Source: Syntrophotaleaceae bacterium
GTDB taxonomy: Bacteria; Desulfobacterota; Desulfuromonadia; Desulfuromonadales; Syntrophotaleaceae
Length of the DNA: 64,000 nucleotides
Assembly: GCA_041390365.1 (NCBI GenBank)
Contig: JAWKQB010000001.1
Coordinates: forward strand, 248,001-312,000
Reading direction: 5' to 3'
The position numbers were made by a program, and so were the translations under genes. Under the pieces are notes generated by a model, which had not been told where the DNA came from, did not search any database, and saw nothing but the letters and a program-made list of their open reading frames with translations. Shown piece after piece: positions 25,139-34,637 of this stretch; position 1 is the stretch's first letter; each line of letters begins with the position of its first letter.

Positions 25139-26263
25139 TTGAAAATCAAATCCTTTGAATTCAACATGCGGGAGCTGGCGGGTGCCATGGGCGATTTTGG
25201 TACCCTGTTCCCGTTGGCCATAGGCTATATCGTGGTCTGCGGGGTCAATCCCGCCGGCCTGCTGGTGATGATGGGACTGACCAATGTGCTCACCGGACTG
25301 ACCTATAGGCTGCCGATGCCCGTTGAGCCGATGAAGGTCCTCGCGGTGGTGGCCATCGCCCAGCAGTGGAGCCCCTCCATGGTCTATGCTTCCGGGTTTG
25401 CCATGGGGATTCTTTGGCTGCTCATGGCGGTTACCGGCCTGATGAGCCGGCTGGCGAAAATCACCCCCCGATCCGTGATTCGGGGGATTCAGGTGGCCCT
25501 CGGGGTGCTGCTGGCCATGCAGGCCTTCGAGATGATGGCCGACTGGTGGGCGCTCGGCCTGGTTTCGGTGCTGATCGTCCTGTTGCTGCGCCGGTCCCGT
25601 TATGCCCCTGCCGCTGTGGTGCTGGTGGTGCTGGGCATGGCGATCATGCTGGTCCGAGGGGATTTTCAACAGATTGCGTCTCCCGGTTTTTCCCTGCCTT
25701 CAATGACCACCTTTTCTCCAAAGGAGATCTGGCAGTCCCTGCTCGCCGCCGGTTTTTCCCAGTTGCCGCTGACGGCTACCAATGCCGTCATCGCCACCGC
25801 CGTGCTGATTCGCGAGTACTGGCCCGACCGGCCGGTCAGCGAAAAAAAGCTGTCCTTCAACATGGGCGTCATCAACCTGATTGCTCCCTGGTTCGGCGGC
25901 ATGCCCATGTGCCACGGTGCGGGGGGACTTGCCGGCCAGTACTATTTCGGGGCGCGGACCGGGGGCACGAACATCATCGAAGGGGTGCTGGAAATCGCTA
26001 TGGGGCTGTTTCTGGCCGGCTCCATCGCCGCCCTGTTTGCCGCCTTCCCGACCGCCATCGTCGGTGCCATGATGTTTCTGGTCGGAGTCGAGCTGACCAA
26101 GTTCGCTAAGGACGTGCGCTGGGGATGGGATCTGGTGCCCCTTGGGACGACCCTTGCTGTTTCCCTGTGGACCAACATGGCCTTCGGGTTTCTGGCAGGC
26201 TTTGCCGTCGATCGAATCTGCAGGCATTTCAGAAATCGCCGGCAGGTGCCGACTTCCGGCTGA
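25139..26263 (+). CDS. MOT1-type molybdate/sulfate permease
   Basis: Integral inner-membrane transporter of 374 residues with about 10-11 hydrophobic helices. The N-terminal motif LAGAMGDFGTLFPLAIGY and the later PWFGGMPMCHGAGGLAGQYY are characteristic of the MOT1/SulP-related putative molybdate transporters. TTG 25139 is taken as start; its ribosome site is weak (TTCGGAA), and ATG 25166 is an alternative. It follows the HTH-PBP gene in the same direction. Substrate (molybdate, tungstate or sulfate) is inferred from the family and from the other Mo/W genes in this window. Confidence 0.85.
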   Translation: MKIKSFEFNMRELAGAMGDFGTLFPLAIGYIVVCGVNPAGLLVMMGLTNVLTGLTYRLPMPVEPMKVLAVVAIAQQWSPSMVYASGFAMGILWLLMAVTGLMSRLAKITPRSVIRGIQVALGVLLAMQAFEMMADWWALGLVSVLIVLLLRRSRYAPAAVVLVVLGMAIMLVRGDFQQIASPGFSLPSMTTFSPKEIWQSLLAAGFSQLPLTATNAVIATAVLIREYWPDRPVSEKKLSFNMGVINLIAPWFGGMPMCHGAGGLAGQYYFGARTGGTNIIEGVLEIAMGLFLAGSIAALFAAFPTAIVGAMMFLVGVELTKFAKDVRWGWDLVPLGTTLAVSLWTNMAFGFLAGFAVDRICRHFRNRRQVPTSG

Positions 26264-26379
26264 GAGATGCGCGCGGGGTGCGAGGGTTGGGGTTATGCGT
26301 TATAATTTGGATGTCCGTTCGGTTGGCCGCGCAAACCGTTTGCGGCAAGCCGGTTTCACCCCGATCGAAAGGAGCAGTC

Positions 26380-26586
26380 ATGAAAATCAAGGATGGTGAC
26401 CAATTGATCGGCAAGGCAGGTGAGTACGATATCGAACTGACCGTGACCAAGGTCTGCAAGGGCGATGTCTGCTGGACCGAGTGCGATGCAGACCTGCAGT
26501 GCAACGGCGAACCGATGATTCCGATCGTCTACGGTAATCGCATGACGGACCGCAGGCCGAGGGAGGAACCCCGGCCAAACAAATAG
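26380..26586 (+). CDS. small conserved-looking hypothetical protein
   Basis: A 68-residue acidic N-terminal, basic C-terminal protein that I do not recognise. It has three cysteines (KGDVCWTECDADLQCNG), spaced so that they could bind metal or form a disulfide. ATG 26380 follows GAAAGGAG by about 6 bases, a strong initiation site, and a strong terminator lies 40 bases after its stop, which supports a real gene. No signal peptide or membrane helix is seen. It is a single gene after the MOT1-type permease. Confidence 0.65.
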   Translation: MKIKDGDQLIGKAGEYDIELTVTKVCKGDVCWTECDADLQCNGEPMIPIVYGNRMTDRRPREEPRPNK

Positions 26587-26627
26587 GGATTGGCGCGGAT
26601 CTGGGAAAAGTTCTGCTTTTCTCTGAC

Positions 26628-26693
26628 AAACGGCCGGAAGACGAAAAAATCGGGGGCAGGCTGCTTCCCGATTTTCCGTCCCGGCCGTTTTTT
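26628..26693. terminator. strong bidirectional terminator
   Basis: AAACGGCCGG at 26628 pairs with CCGGCCGTTT near 26681. An inner stem pairs GAAAAAATCGGG with CCCGATTTTC. It ends in six T residues (26688-26693) on the plus strand and has an A/T-rich reverse side, so it can stop transcription from both directions. Confidence 0.88.
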
Positions 26694-26770
26694 CATCGTT
26701 CGCTGCTTCCGCCGGCGGGAACGGCCCTCTTGAACGCCCAGGCCTCGATCTTCTTGATCTGTTCGGCCAT
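26693..26770 (-). pseudogene. 25-codon reading frame, possible remnant of a larger gene
   Basis: On the reverse strand ATG 26770 opens MAEQIKKIEAWAFKRAVPAG and five more residues before a stop. The same frame remains open upstream for about 19 codons with protein-like content (AYFNSECKKLLEFLPLSIT) until a stop near 26830, but has no start there. It ends at the shared terminator. It looks like the C-terminal tail of a decayed gene or a short unannotated gene. The rest of the gap to proS (26771-26927) shows nothing else. Confidence 0.3.
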
Positions 26771-26927
26771 GGTGATCGAGAGGGGGAGAAACTCAAGGAG
26801 TTTCTTGCATTCCGAATTGAAATAGGCTAGTTTTCATCCGAAAAAGGGCACCTTATCCCTGCTGCTCCTGGTACCCGCGGTCAGTCCGCCATTAAATCTC
26901 ATCCGTTCAGATCAGAGGAATTCTCCC

Positions 26928-28640
26928 ATGCGCTACAGCCGATATCTGCTTCCCACACTCAAGGAAACCCCGGCCGATGCCGAAGTCGCCAGTCATCAGC
27001 TGATGCTTCGTGCCGGCATGATCCGCAAGGTTGCTGCCGGAATCTACAACTATCTCCCTTTCGGGCTCAGGTCGATACGAAAGGTGGAGCAGATCGTCAG
27101 GGAGGAGATGGAGCGGGCCGGTGCCATCGAACTGCTCATGCCGATGGTGGTTCCTGCCGAGCTCTGGCAGGAATCGGGACGGTGGCAGGATTACGGCAAG
27201 GAACTGCTGCGATTCAGCGATCGCAAGGAAGCCCCCTTCTGCCTCGGTCCGACCCACGAGGAAGTCGTCACCGACGTGGTGCGGGGTACGGTCCGCTCTT
27301 ACCGGCAGCTGCCCCTCAATCTTTTTCAGATCCAGAGCAAATTCCGCGACGAGATCCGGCCCCGGTTCGGACTGATGAGGGGGCGGGAATTCATTATGAA
27401 GGATGCCTATTCCTTCGATCTCGATGAGCCGGCAGCCGATGTCGCCTATGAAAAGATGTTTCAGGCCTACTGCCGCATTTTTCAGCGTTGCGGACTGAAA
27501 TTCCGGGCCGTTGAGGCGGACACGGGTAATATCGGCGGTACCAGTTCCCATGAATTCATGGTACTGGCTGAATCGGGGGAGGATGCCATCGTATCCTGCG
27601 ACAGCTGCTCCTATGCTGCTAATGTGGAGAAGGCGGAACTGGTGGTGCCCCAAGAGCCGTCCGCCCCGTTGAAATCCCTGCAGAAAGTGGCCACCCCGGG
27701 GAAGAAGACCATCGAGGAGGTGGCGGCTTTTCTGGGCACCATGCCTGAAAAACTGGTCAAGACCCTGCTGCTGCAGACCGATGCCGGCGACACTGTGGCG
27801 GTACTGCTGCGGGGCGACCGGGAATTGAATGAAATCAAGCTCTGCCGCCTGATGGGGTGTAATGATGTGGAACTGGCCGCCGAGGAGGTGGTGCAGCGGC
27901 TGACCGGCGCGCCGAGCGGTTTCTCCGGTCCGGTCGGCCTCCAGGTGCCGGTCTATGCGGATCTGGAAGTCAGAAACATGGGCGATTTCGTCGTTGGCGC
28001 CAACGAGGCGGATCACCATCTGTGCGGTGTGAACCTGGAGCGCGATTTTACCCCGGCCCGTTTCGCCGATCTGCGTCTGGCGGTGGCCGGCGATCCCTGT
28101 CCCCGGTGCACCGGCCGGCTGGAAACCTGGCGGGGGATCGAGGTCGGACACGTTTTCAAGCTCGGCACCAAATACTCGGCGGCACTCGGCGCCACCGTCC
28201 TCGACGACCAGGGGGCGGAGCGGGAACTCTTCATGGGGTGCTACGGCATCGGCATCGGCCGCACGGTGGCAGCGGCCATCGAGCAGAATCACGATGAAAA
28301 CGGCATGATTTTTCCGCTGCCGATCGCTCCCTTCCAGGTTCTGGTCACGGTGGTCAATCCTCGCGAGGAGGAGGTTCTGGCCGCCGCTGAAAAACTCTAC
28401 GCCGAGTTGCTGCAGGAGGGGGTTGAGGTGTTGTTCGACGACCGGGACGAGCGGCCGGGGAGCAAATTCAAGGATGCCGACCTAATCGGCATTCCGCTGA
28501 GACTGACCGTCGGCGCCCGTGGGTTGAAGGAGGGGGCCGTGGAGCTGCAGGTGCGCGCCGGCGGGGAACGCCGGATGCTGCCGCTGACCGAGGCGGGGGC
28601 CGTTCTCGGTGAGGAGATCCGTCGGGCCCTGGCCTGCTGA
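26928..28640 (+). CDS. proS: prolyl-tRNA synthetase
   Basis: Class II synthetase that charges tRNA-Pro with proline, 570 residues, the bacterial form. Motif 2 region FLGPTHEEVVTDVVR-like sequence is near residues 107-120 and motif 3 (GCYGIGIGRTVAA) near 438-450. The insertion domain (about 225-405) that edits mischarged alanyl-tRNA lies between motifs 2 and 3. The C-terminal anticodon-binding domain starts near 470. ATG 26928 follows AGAGGAATTCTCCC. No T-box or other leader was seen. Confidence 0.97.
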   Translation: MRYSRYLLPTLKETPADAEVASHQLMLRAGMIRKVAAGIYNYLPFGLRSIRKVEQIVREEMERAGAIELLMPMVVPAELWQESGRWQDYGKELLRFSDRKEAPFCLGPTHEEVVTDVVRGTVRSYRQLPLNLFQIQSKFRDEIRPRFGLMRGREFIMKDAYSFDLDEPAADVAYEKMFQAYCRIFQRCGLKFRAVEADTGNIGGTSSHEFMVLAESGEDAIVSCDSCSYAANVEKAELVVPQEPSAPLKSLQKVATPGKKTIEEVAAFLGTMPEKLVKTLLLQTDAGDTVAVLLRGDRELNEIKLCRLMGCNDVELAAEEVVQRLTGAPSGFSGPVGLQVPVYADLEVRNMGDFVVGANEADHHLCGVNLERDFTPARFADLRLAVAGDPCPRCTGRLETWRGIEVGHVFKLGTKYSAALGATVLDDQGAERELFMGCYGIGIGRTVAAAIEQNHDENGMIFPLPIAPFQVLVTVVNPREEEVLAAAEKLYAELLQEGVEVLFDDRDERPGSKFKDADLIGIPLRLTVGARGLKEGAVELQVRAGGERRMLPLTEAGAVLGEEIRRALAC

Positions 28641-28678
28641 TCGCCCGTTCGGGTTGTCTCCTGGAGAAGGAGCAGTTC

Positions 28679-29902
28679 ATGAAAAGTAAAGCCATCGACA
28701 GCAGCGGCCGGCTCGCTCTGCCCTATTTTGCCGTCAAGGAACTGGGCAGCCGTTCCCTGGATCTGGTCTCCCACAGCCCGGGACACCTGTTGTTCCTTTC
28801 TGCGGAAAGTGAAGTTTCCCTGGCCGGTTTGGTGGGGGAGATGGCCGTGGTCGATATCCTTTCCTTCATCAACATGTTCCGCAAGACCGGCACCTTCTGC
28901 CTCGATCTCAAGCTCGGGCGCAAGGAGATCACCTTTTATCAGGGGGAGATCGTGCAGGCAGCCAGTACCTTCCCCGAGGAGCATATCTGTGAAATCCTTC
29001 ATGATCTCGGCAAGCTGGATCGGGACTCCCTGCTGAAGTACCGCCAGCTTCAGATCAGCCAGAGCCAGTTGGGTCGCATGCTGGTCGAAAAGGGGATCAT
29101 TTCCGCAGAGGAGCTGTGGACGGCCGCGCAAAACCAGGTCGAGGTGATCGTGTATAATCTCTTCACTTTCAAGGAAGGAAGTTTCTACTTTCGGGAGAAA
29201 GCGGTGCGGGAAGGGGACGATGTCCGCCTGCAGATGAGTACCCAGAACCTGATCATGGAGGGGCTGCGGCGCATCGACGAACGGACCCTTTTCATGCGCC
29301 ATGTCGGCAGCCTCGAGGCCATTCCCGTGCTTACAGGAAGGGAACGGATCGAACTGGAGGAAGAAGAGCAGCGAATGCTGGCGGTCATCGGCCGCGGCCG
29401 GCTCAATGCCCGTTCGGTTCTCAGGCGTAGCGGGCTGGCTGAACTGGAGGGGTTGCGGCTGCTGTATCAGTTGATCCTGAAGCGGGCGATTCAGATGGAG
29501 GATCCGCCGGTTTTCACGATCAGTGGCGATATAGGCGAAATATTAAGCATTTTCAACAGCGTGCTGACCGCTCTTTTCGGGCGCATCATGGAAATCAACC
29601 CCGGCTTCATCGACGAGGTCCGGCACTTCCTGAGGGTTTTACCCTCGCCGTTTTCCTATGTCTTCCGAGATGTCCAAATCCTGGAGAACGGCTCTGTTGA
29701 AGGCAGCCGGGTGCTGGCGAATCTGGCAGGACTGGGCGAACGGGACAAAAAGAAGCTCCTGGCCGAATCGATGAGCGAGCTGGTTTACATGGAGTGTCAT
29801 GCCCTGCGTCGCGATCTGGGGAGCGCAGGTTCGGCCGACCTGCTCCAGAAGGTCCAGGAGATACCCCGGCGGATAAAAAATATTCTCGAGAGGAAGGGAT
29901 GA
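28679..29902 (+). CDS. DUF4388 (PatA-like N-terminal) domain protein
   Basis: A 407-residue cytoplasmic protein. The DUF4388 signature is seen at about residues 40-110: SLAGLVGEMAVVDILSFINM, TGTFCLDLKLGRKEITFYQG and EIVQAAS. A second related block is at about 125-200 (LGRMLVEKGIISAEELW, VIVYNLFTFKEGSFYFRE). Such proteins are common in Geobacter-like bacteria and myxobacteria, often near signalling or gliding genes, but their biochemical role is unknown. Its stop overlaps the pyrF start by four bases (ATGA), so the two are co-translated. Confidence 0.85.
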   Translation: MKSKAIDSSGRLALPYFAVKELGSRSLDLVSHSPGHLLFLSAESEVSLAGLVGEMAVVDILSFINMFRKTGTFCLDLKLGRKEITFYQGEIVQAASTFPEEHICEILHDLGKLDRDSLLKYRQLQISQSQLGRMLVEKGIISAEELWTAAQNQVEVIVYNLFTFKEGSFYFREKAVREGDDVRLQMSTQNLIMEGLRRIDERTLFMRHVGSLEAIPVLTGRERIELEEEEQRMLAVIGRGRLNARSVLRRSGLAELEGLRLLYQLILKRAIQMEDPPVFTISGDIGEILSIFNSVLTALFGRIMEINPGFIDEVRHFLRVLPSPFSYVFRDVQILENGSVEGSRVLANLAGLGERDKKKLLAESMSELVYMECHALRRDLGSAGSADLLQKVQEIPRRIKNILERKG

Positions 29903-30645
29903 TCGATACTGCGCGTGAAAGGCTGATTTTTGCTTTGGATGTGGATTCGCCCGAGGAGGCCCGGGAATGGGTCCGGCTTCTGTCAGGAAAGGTCGGCCTG
30001 TTCAAGGTCGGGAAGCAGCTGTTTACCCGATGCGGGCCTGAGGTGGTGCGGATGATTCGTGCCGCCGGGGGTGAGGTTTTTCTCGATCTCAAGTTTCACG
30101 ATATCCCCAATACCGTCGCCATGGCCGCTCTCGAGGCAAGCCGCCTCGACGTCATGATGTGCAACGTCCATGCACTGGGCGGGCCTGCCATGATGCGGCG
30201 GACCGTTGAAACCGTGGACAGGCAGTGCGCCGTTGAAGGCCGTCGCCGTCCGCTGCTGCTCGCCGTAACCATTTTGACCTCTTCCGACGAGGAGACCCTG
30301 AAGGCGGTAGGGATCGACCGGTCCGTGGAGGAGATGGTCACCCGGCTCGCCCTGCTCGCCAGGGATGCCGGAATGGACGGTGTGGTGGCTTCGCCCCGCG
30401 AAGTCGAGACGATTCGCCGGGCCTGCGGGGAAGACTTTGTCATTGTGACCCCCGGAGTGCGGCCCTCCTTCGCCGCAGCAGATGATCAGGTGCGCATCGC
30501 CACGCCGGCTGCCGCCATCGCCACCGGGGCCGATTATCTGGTGGTGGGGCGGCCCATCGCTGCAGCCGCGGACCCGATGGTCGCCGCCGGTATGATCGTT
30601 GAGGAGATGGCGGCGGCTCTCGCAGGCCGTTCACCCCATGGCTGA
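29899..30645 (+). CDS. pyrF: orotidine 5'-phosphate decarboxylase
   Basis: Last enzyme of de novo UMP synthesis, converting OMP to UMP. At 248 residues it has the standard TIM-barrel length. The catalytic motif DLKFHDIPNTVA (near residues 61-72) contains the conserved Asp and Lys, and the phosphate-binding end VTPGVRPSF and VVGRPIAAAADP are intact. ATG 29899 overlaps the preceding stop; the longer upstream reading lies inside the DUF4388 gene. It overlaps rlmB by 8 bases. Confidence 0.96.
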   Translation: MIDTARERLIFALDVDSPEEAREWVRLLSGKVGLFKVGKQLFTRCGPEVVRMIRAAGGEVFLDLKFHDIPNTVAMAALEASRLDVMMCNVHALGGPAMMRRTVETVDRQCAVEGRRRPLLLAVTILTSSDEETLKAVGIDRSVEEMVTRLALLARDAGMDGVVASPREVETIRRACGEDFVIVTPGVRPSFAAADDQVRIATPAAAIATGADYLVVGRPIAAAADPMVAAGMIVEEMAAALAGRSPHG

Positions 30646-31393
30646 ATTCATCTACGGAATAAATCCTGTCCGGGAAGCCCTGCTCGGCGGAGGTCGCCGG
30701 CCTCTCCTGCTGATTCTGGCGGAGGGCAGTCAATCCTCTCGTCACCAGGAAATTCTCCTGGAAGCCGGCCGGGCAAATGTGCCGGTGATCAGAAAGAAAC
30801 GCCAGGAGTTGGACCGCCTTGCCGGGACCTCTCACCATCAGGGGGCATTGCTGGAGATAGAGCCCTTCGCCTATGCCGATCTGGAGGATCTGCTGGTTCG
30901 CCGCCGGCAGTCGGGACAGAAAGCTTTTTTCCTGGTGTTGGACGGCATCACCGACCCTCATAACCTCGGCGCCATCCTGCGCAGTGCGGATGCGGCCGGA
31001 TGTCATGGCGTGATCATGGCCAGGGACCGCAGTTGTCCCGTGACGGCGGTGGTCGATAAGGTTTCAGCCGGAGCTCTGGAACACGTCCCTCTGTGCAGGG
31101 TGACCAATCTCGCCCGGACTCTGGAAAAATTCAAGTCCGAAGGGATGTGGGTCTACGGTCTTGCGGGGGAAGGTGATTCCGTGTCTCTCTATAAGGGGAC
31201 GGATCTGACCGGCGATGTCGTGCTGGTCGTCGGCAGCGAAGGGTCGGGACTGCGTGCCAATGTCAGGCGCCACTGCGACCTGTTGCTGGCCATTCCCATG
31301 GCTGGGCGGGTCTCTTCCCTGAATGCCTCGGTGGCGGCGGCCCTTGCCCTGTTTGAAGTGGTGCGGCAACGGCAGTCATCTGAAGAGAATTGA
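30638..31393 (+). CDS. rlmB: 23S rRNA (guanosine-2'-O)-methyltransferase RlmB
   Basis: SpoU/TrmH-family enzyme that methylates the ribose of G2251 in 23S rRNA, with S-adenosylmethionine bound in a trefoil knot. The N-terminal substrate-binding domain begins IYGINPVREALL. The SPOUT motifs are DGITDPHNLGAILRSADAAG (near 104), VGSEGSGL (near 198) and IPMAGRVSSLNASVAAALAL (near 217). It is 251 residues long. The related TrmH-like enzymes act on tRNA, but the N-terminal domain favours RlmB. It is the last gene before the tRNA cluster. Confidence 0.9.
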   Translation: MAEFIYGINPVREALLGGGRRPLLLILAEGSQSSRHQEILLEAGRANVPVIRKKRQELDRLAGTSHHQGALLEIEPFAYADLEDLLVRRRQSGQKAFFLVLDGITDPHNLGAILRSADAAGCHGVIMARDRSCPVTAVVDKVSAGALEHVPLCRVTNLARTLEKFKSEGMWVYGLAGEGDSVSLYKGTDLTGDVVLVVGSEGSGLRANVRRHCDLLLAIPMAGRVSSLNASVAAALALFEVVRQRQSSEEN

Positions 31394-31515
31394 ATCGGGG
31401 AAAATCCCTTCACATCCGCAAAAAAAAAATCCCACAAACAGGGTTGACTTCCTCCGGAAAATGGAATATACACAACGCCATTGTCGTTTATGGCAGGGAT
31501 GAGCTGAAAAAAAAC

Positions 31516-31544
31516 TTGTGCAGAAGGTTCTCTGGGTGTATAAA
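31516..31544 (+). promoter_or_regulatory. promoter for the tRNA cluster
   Basis: TTGTGC (31516-31521) and TATAAA (31539-31544) are 17 bases apart, and the first tRNA begins 19 bases later. The rest of the 31394-31515 gap is A-rich with no gene. Confidence 0.6.
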
Positions 31545-31562
31545 GGGCTTCTGTGCTCTGAT

Positions 31563-31638
31563 GCTGGCGTAGCTCAATCGGTAGAGCAGCTGACTTGTAA
31601 TCAGCAGGTTGCGGGTTCAATTCCTGTCGCCAGCTCCA
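31563..31638 (+). tRNA. tRNA-Thr (anticodon TGT)
   Basis: Cloverleaf with acceptor GCTGGCG/CGCCAGC, D-loop AGCTCAATCGGTAGAGC, anticodon loop CTTGTAA with TGT, T-loop GGGTTCAATTCC and an encoded CCA end. It is the first of four clustered tRNAs. Confidence 0.96.
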
Positions 31639-31681
31639 GTGAGCTACGAAGCGTGTCCTGCCAGCCGAGGACGCATCTACT

Positions 31682-31766
31682 GGAGGGGTTCCCGAGCGGC
31701 CAAAGGGATCAGACTGTAAATCTGACGTCGTAGACTTCGGAGGTTCGAATCCTCCCCCCTCCACCA
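31682..31766 (+). tRNA. tRNA-Tyr (anticodon GTA)
   Basis: Class II tRNA of 85 bases. Acceptor GGAGGGG/CCCCTCC, anticodon GTA in CTGTAAA, a long variable arm (GTCGTAGACTTC), T-loop GGTTCGAATCC and an encoded CCA. Confidence 0.96.
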
Positions 31767-31892
31767 TTTGATATTACTTGCCGGACGAGGTTCCGGCTGC
31801 CAATTTCCAGGAGGCTGTGGCCGATCGTACTGGAGGTGGCGCCGGTGCGTAGTCCACAAAGCTTCTCATAGGATGGTTGTCGTTGGTTTTGG

Positions 31893-31969
31893 GCGGGAAT
31901 AGCTCAGTTGGCTAGAGCGTCAGCCTTCCAAGCTGAGGGTCGCGGGTTCGAGTCCCGTTTCCCGCTCCA
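31893..31969 (+). tRNA. tRNA-Gly (anticodon TCC)
   Basis: Acceptor GCGGGAA pairs with TTCCCGC, D-loop AGCTCAGTTGGCTAGAGC, anticodon loop CTTCCAA with TCC, T-loop GGGTTCGAGTCC and an encoded CCA end. Confidence 0.96.
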
Positions 31970-32009
31970 TCATTAAGATGGCAATTTCCGGCGAAGGCAA
32001 TCGAAGTAG

Positions 32010-32085
<76 letters not shown>

Positions 32086-32203
32086 CTTATTTGCTTTGCG
32101 GGATATTTCTGTTTAGACCGTCTTTTATTAACGGCCCCGGTCCAGGTTCAGGCGGCCCCACTTAAGTCCAAGCGAGTTTTTAAAAAAAAGGGAGGTTGAC
32201 GCA

Positions 32204-33381
<1,178 letters not shown>

Positions 33382-33430
33382 CTCTCGTTCGAGGCGGCCC
33401 TCCACCTGAGGGCCGCCGAAGGGTTGAATC

Positions 33431-33580
33431 ATGCGGGACATTATCACCCTCGCCTGCACCGAGTGCAAGCGGCGCAACTATACGACGACCAAAAACAAGA
33501 AGACCAAGCCGGAACGGCTCGAATTCAAGAAGTACTGCCGGTTCTGTCAGAAGCATACCCCTCATCGGGAAACCAAGTAG
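33431..33580 (+). CDS. rpmG: 50S ribosomal protein L33 (zinc form)
   Basis: A 49-residue large-subunit protein, MRDIITLACTECKRRNY at the start, with two zinc-ribbon cysteine pairs (CTEC and CRFC), the C+ form. It sits between tuf and tRNA-Trp, its normal place. Confidence 0.95.
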   Translation: MRDIITLACTECKRRNYTTTKNKKTKPERLEFKKYCRFCQKHTPHRETK

Positions 33581-33618
33581 ATTTCAAGGGCGAAGCTTTC
33601 GGCTGTGGCGAGAGTTGC

Positions 33619-33695
33619 AGGCCAGTAGCTCTAACGGCTAGAGCACCGGTCTCCAAAACCGGGTGTTGGGGGTTCGAATCCCTCCTGGCCTGCCA
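33619..33695 (+). tRNA. tRNA-Trp (anticodon CCA)
   Basis: Acceptor AGGCCAG pairs with CTGGCCT, D-loop AGCTCTAACGGCTAGAGC, anticodon loop CTCCAAA with CCA, T-loop GGGTTCGAATCCC and an encoded CCA end. It lies between rpmG and secE. Confidence 0.96.
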
Positions 33696-33727
33696 AATTA
33701 ACCAATAGCTTGATAATAGGGGTGGCC

Positions 33728-33916
33728 GTGTTTGGCAAACTGCGCAACTTCCTTGGCCTGGTCAAGGAAGAGATGAAAAAGGTGACATGGCCCTCCAGAA
33801 AAGACACCTATGCATCCACTCTGGCGGTCATTGTCCTGGTGCTTGCGGTAGGTGTTTTTCTCTGGCTGGTCGACTCGGCCCTGTCCACCGCCATCCGAAC
33901 CCTCATTCGGGGTTGA
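33728..33916 (+). CDS. secE: Sec translocase subunit SecE
   Basis: Single-span inner-membrane subunit that clamps SecY. The 62-residue protein has the amphipathic KEEMKKVTWPSRKDTYAST segment followed by one helix (about 31-52). GTG 33728 is chosen because AGGGG lies 5 bases upstream; GTG 33722 and TTG 33710 are less well placed. It is followed by nusG, as usual. Confidence 0.92.
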   Translation: MFGKLRNFLGLVKEEMKKVTWPSRKDTYASTLAVIVLVLAVGVFLWLVDSALSTAIRTLIRG

Positions 33917-33935
33917 GGCCTCAAAAAGAGACTAT

Positions 33936-34469
33936 ATGACGATGAAGTGGTATGGGGTACATACCTATTCCGGCTATGAAAACAAGGTCAAGCTGAACCT
34001 CGAGGAGCGGATACGCGCCCTCGGCGTGGAGGAACAGTTCGGCGAAATCCTGATTCCCTCGGAAACCGTGGTTGAGCTGAAGAAGGGGGAGCGCAGGACC
34101 TCAACGCGCAAGTTTTTCCCCGGCTATATTCTGGTGCAGATGGTATTGAACGACGAGACCTGGCACGTGGTGAAGGACACACCCAAGGTGACCGGTTTCG
34201 TCGGAGGCGGTACGGTTCCTGCCGCGATCCCCGACGAAGAGGTTCACAAGATTACGGCTCGCATGGAAGAGGATGTCGAACGGCCCAAGCCCAAGGTGGC
34301 CTTCGAGGTCGGAGAAACGGTCCGGGTGGTCGATGGACCTTTTCTCAACTTCACCGGGGTTGTGGAAGATGTCAAGCCCGACAAGGGCAAGCTTAAGGTG
34401 ATGGTCAGCATATTCGGCCGGGTCACCCCCGTCGAGCTCGAATTCATCCAGGTGGAAAAGACCAGTTGA
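33936..34469 (+). CDS. nusG: transcription termination/antitermination factor NusG
   Basis: Binds RNA polymerase and couples transcription to translation or Rho. The 177-residue protein has the NGN domain (KWYGVHTYSGYENKVKLNLE, FFPGYILVQM) and the C-terminal KOW domain (VGETVRVVDGPFLNFTGVVE). ATG 33936 gives a family-like N-terminus; ATG 33942 is an alternative. It is 19 bases after secE. Confidence 0.96.
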   Translation: MTMKWYGVHTYSGYENKVKLNLEERIRALGVEEQFGEILIPSETVVELKKGERRTSTRKFFPGYILVQMVLNDETWHVVKDTPKVTGFVGGGTVPAAIPDEEVHKITARMEEDVERPKPKVAFEVGETVRVVDGPFLNFTGVVEDVKPDKGKLKVMVSIFGRVTPVELEFIQVEKTS

Positions 34470-34637
34470 CGGCTGAGCGGGAATACAGGGCTGATTGCAT
34501 TTTCATCCGGTCGTTCCGGATCGAGCAGATGCCTTTCCGGCCCGGAACCTGGTAGGGGTTCGGCGGGCTAGCGGCGCTGTCAGCCCCCAGTGATTGGGAA
34601 AAATATATCCGGGAAGAAACCAGTTAAGGAGTAATTC

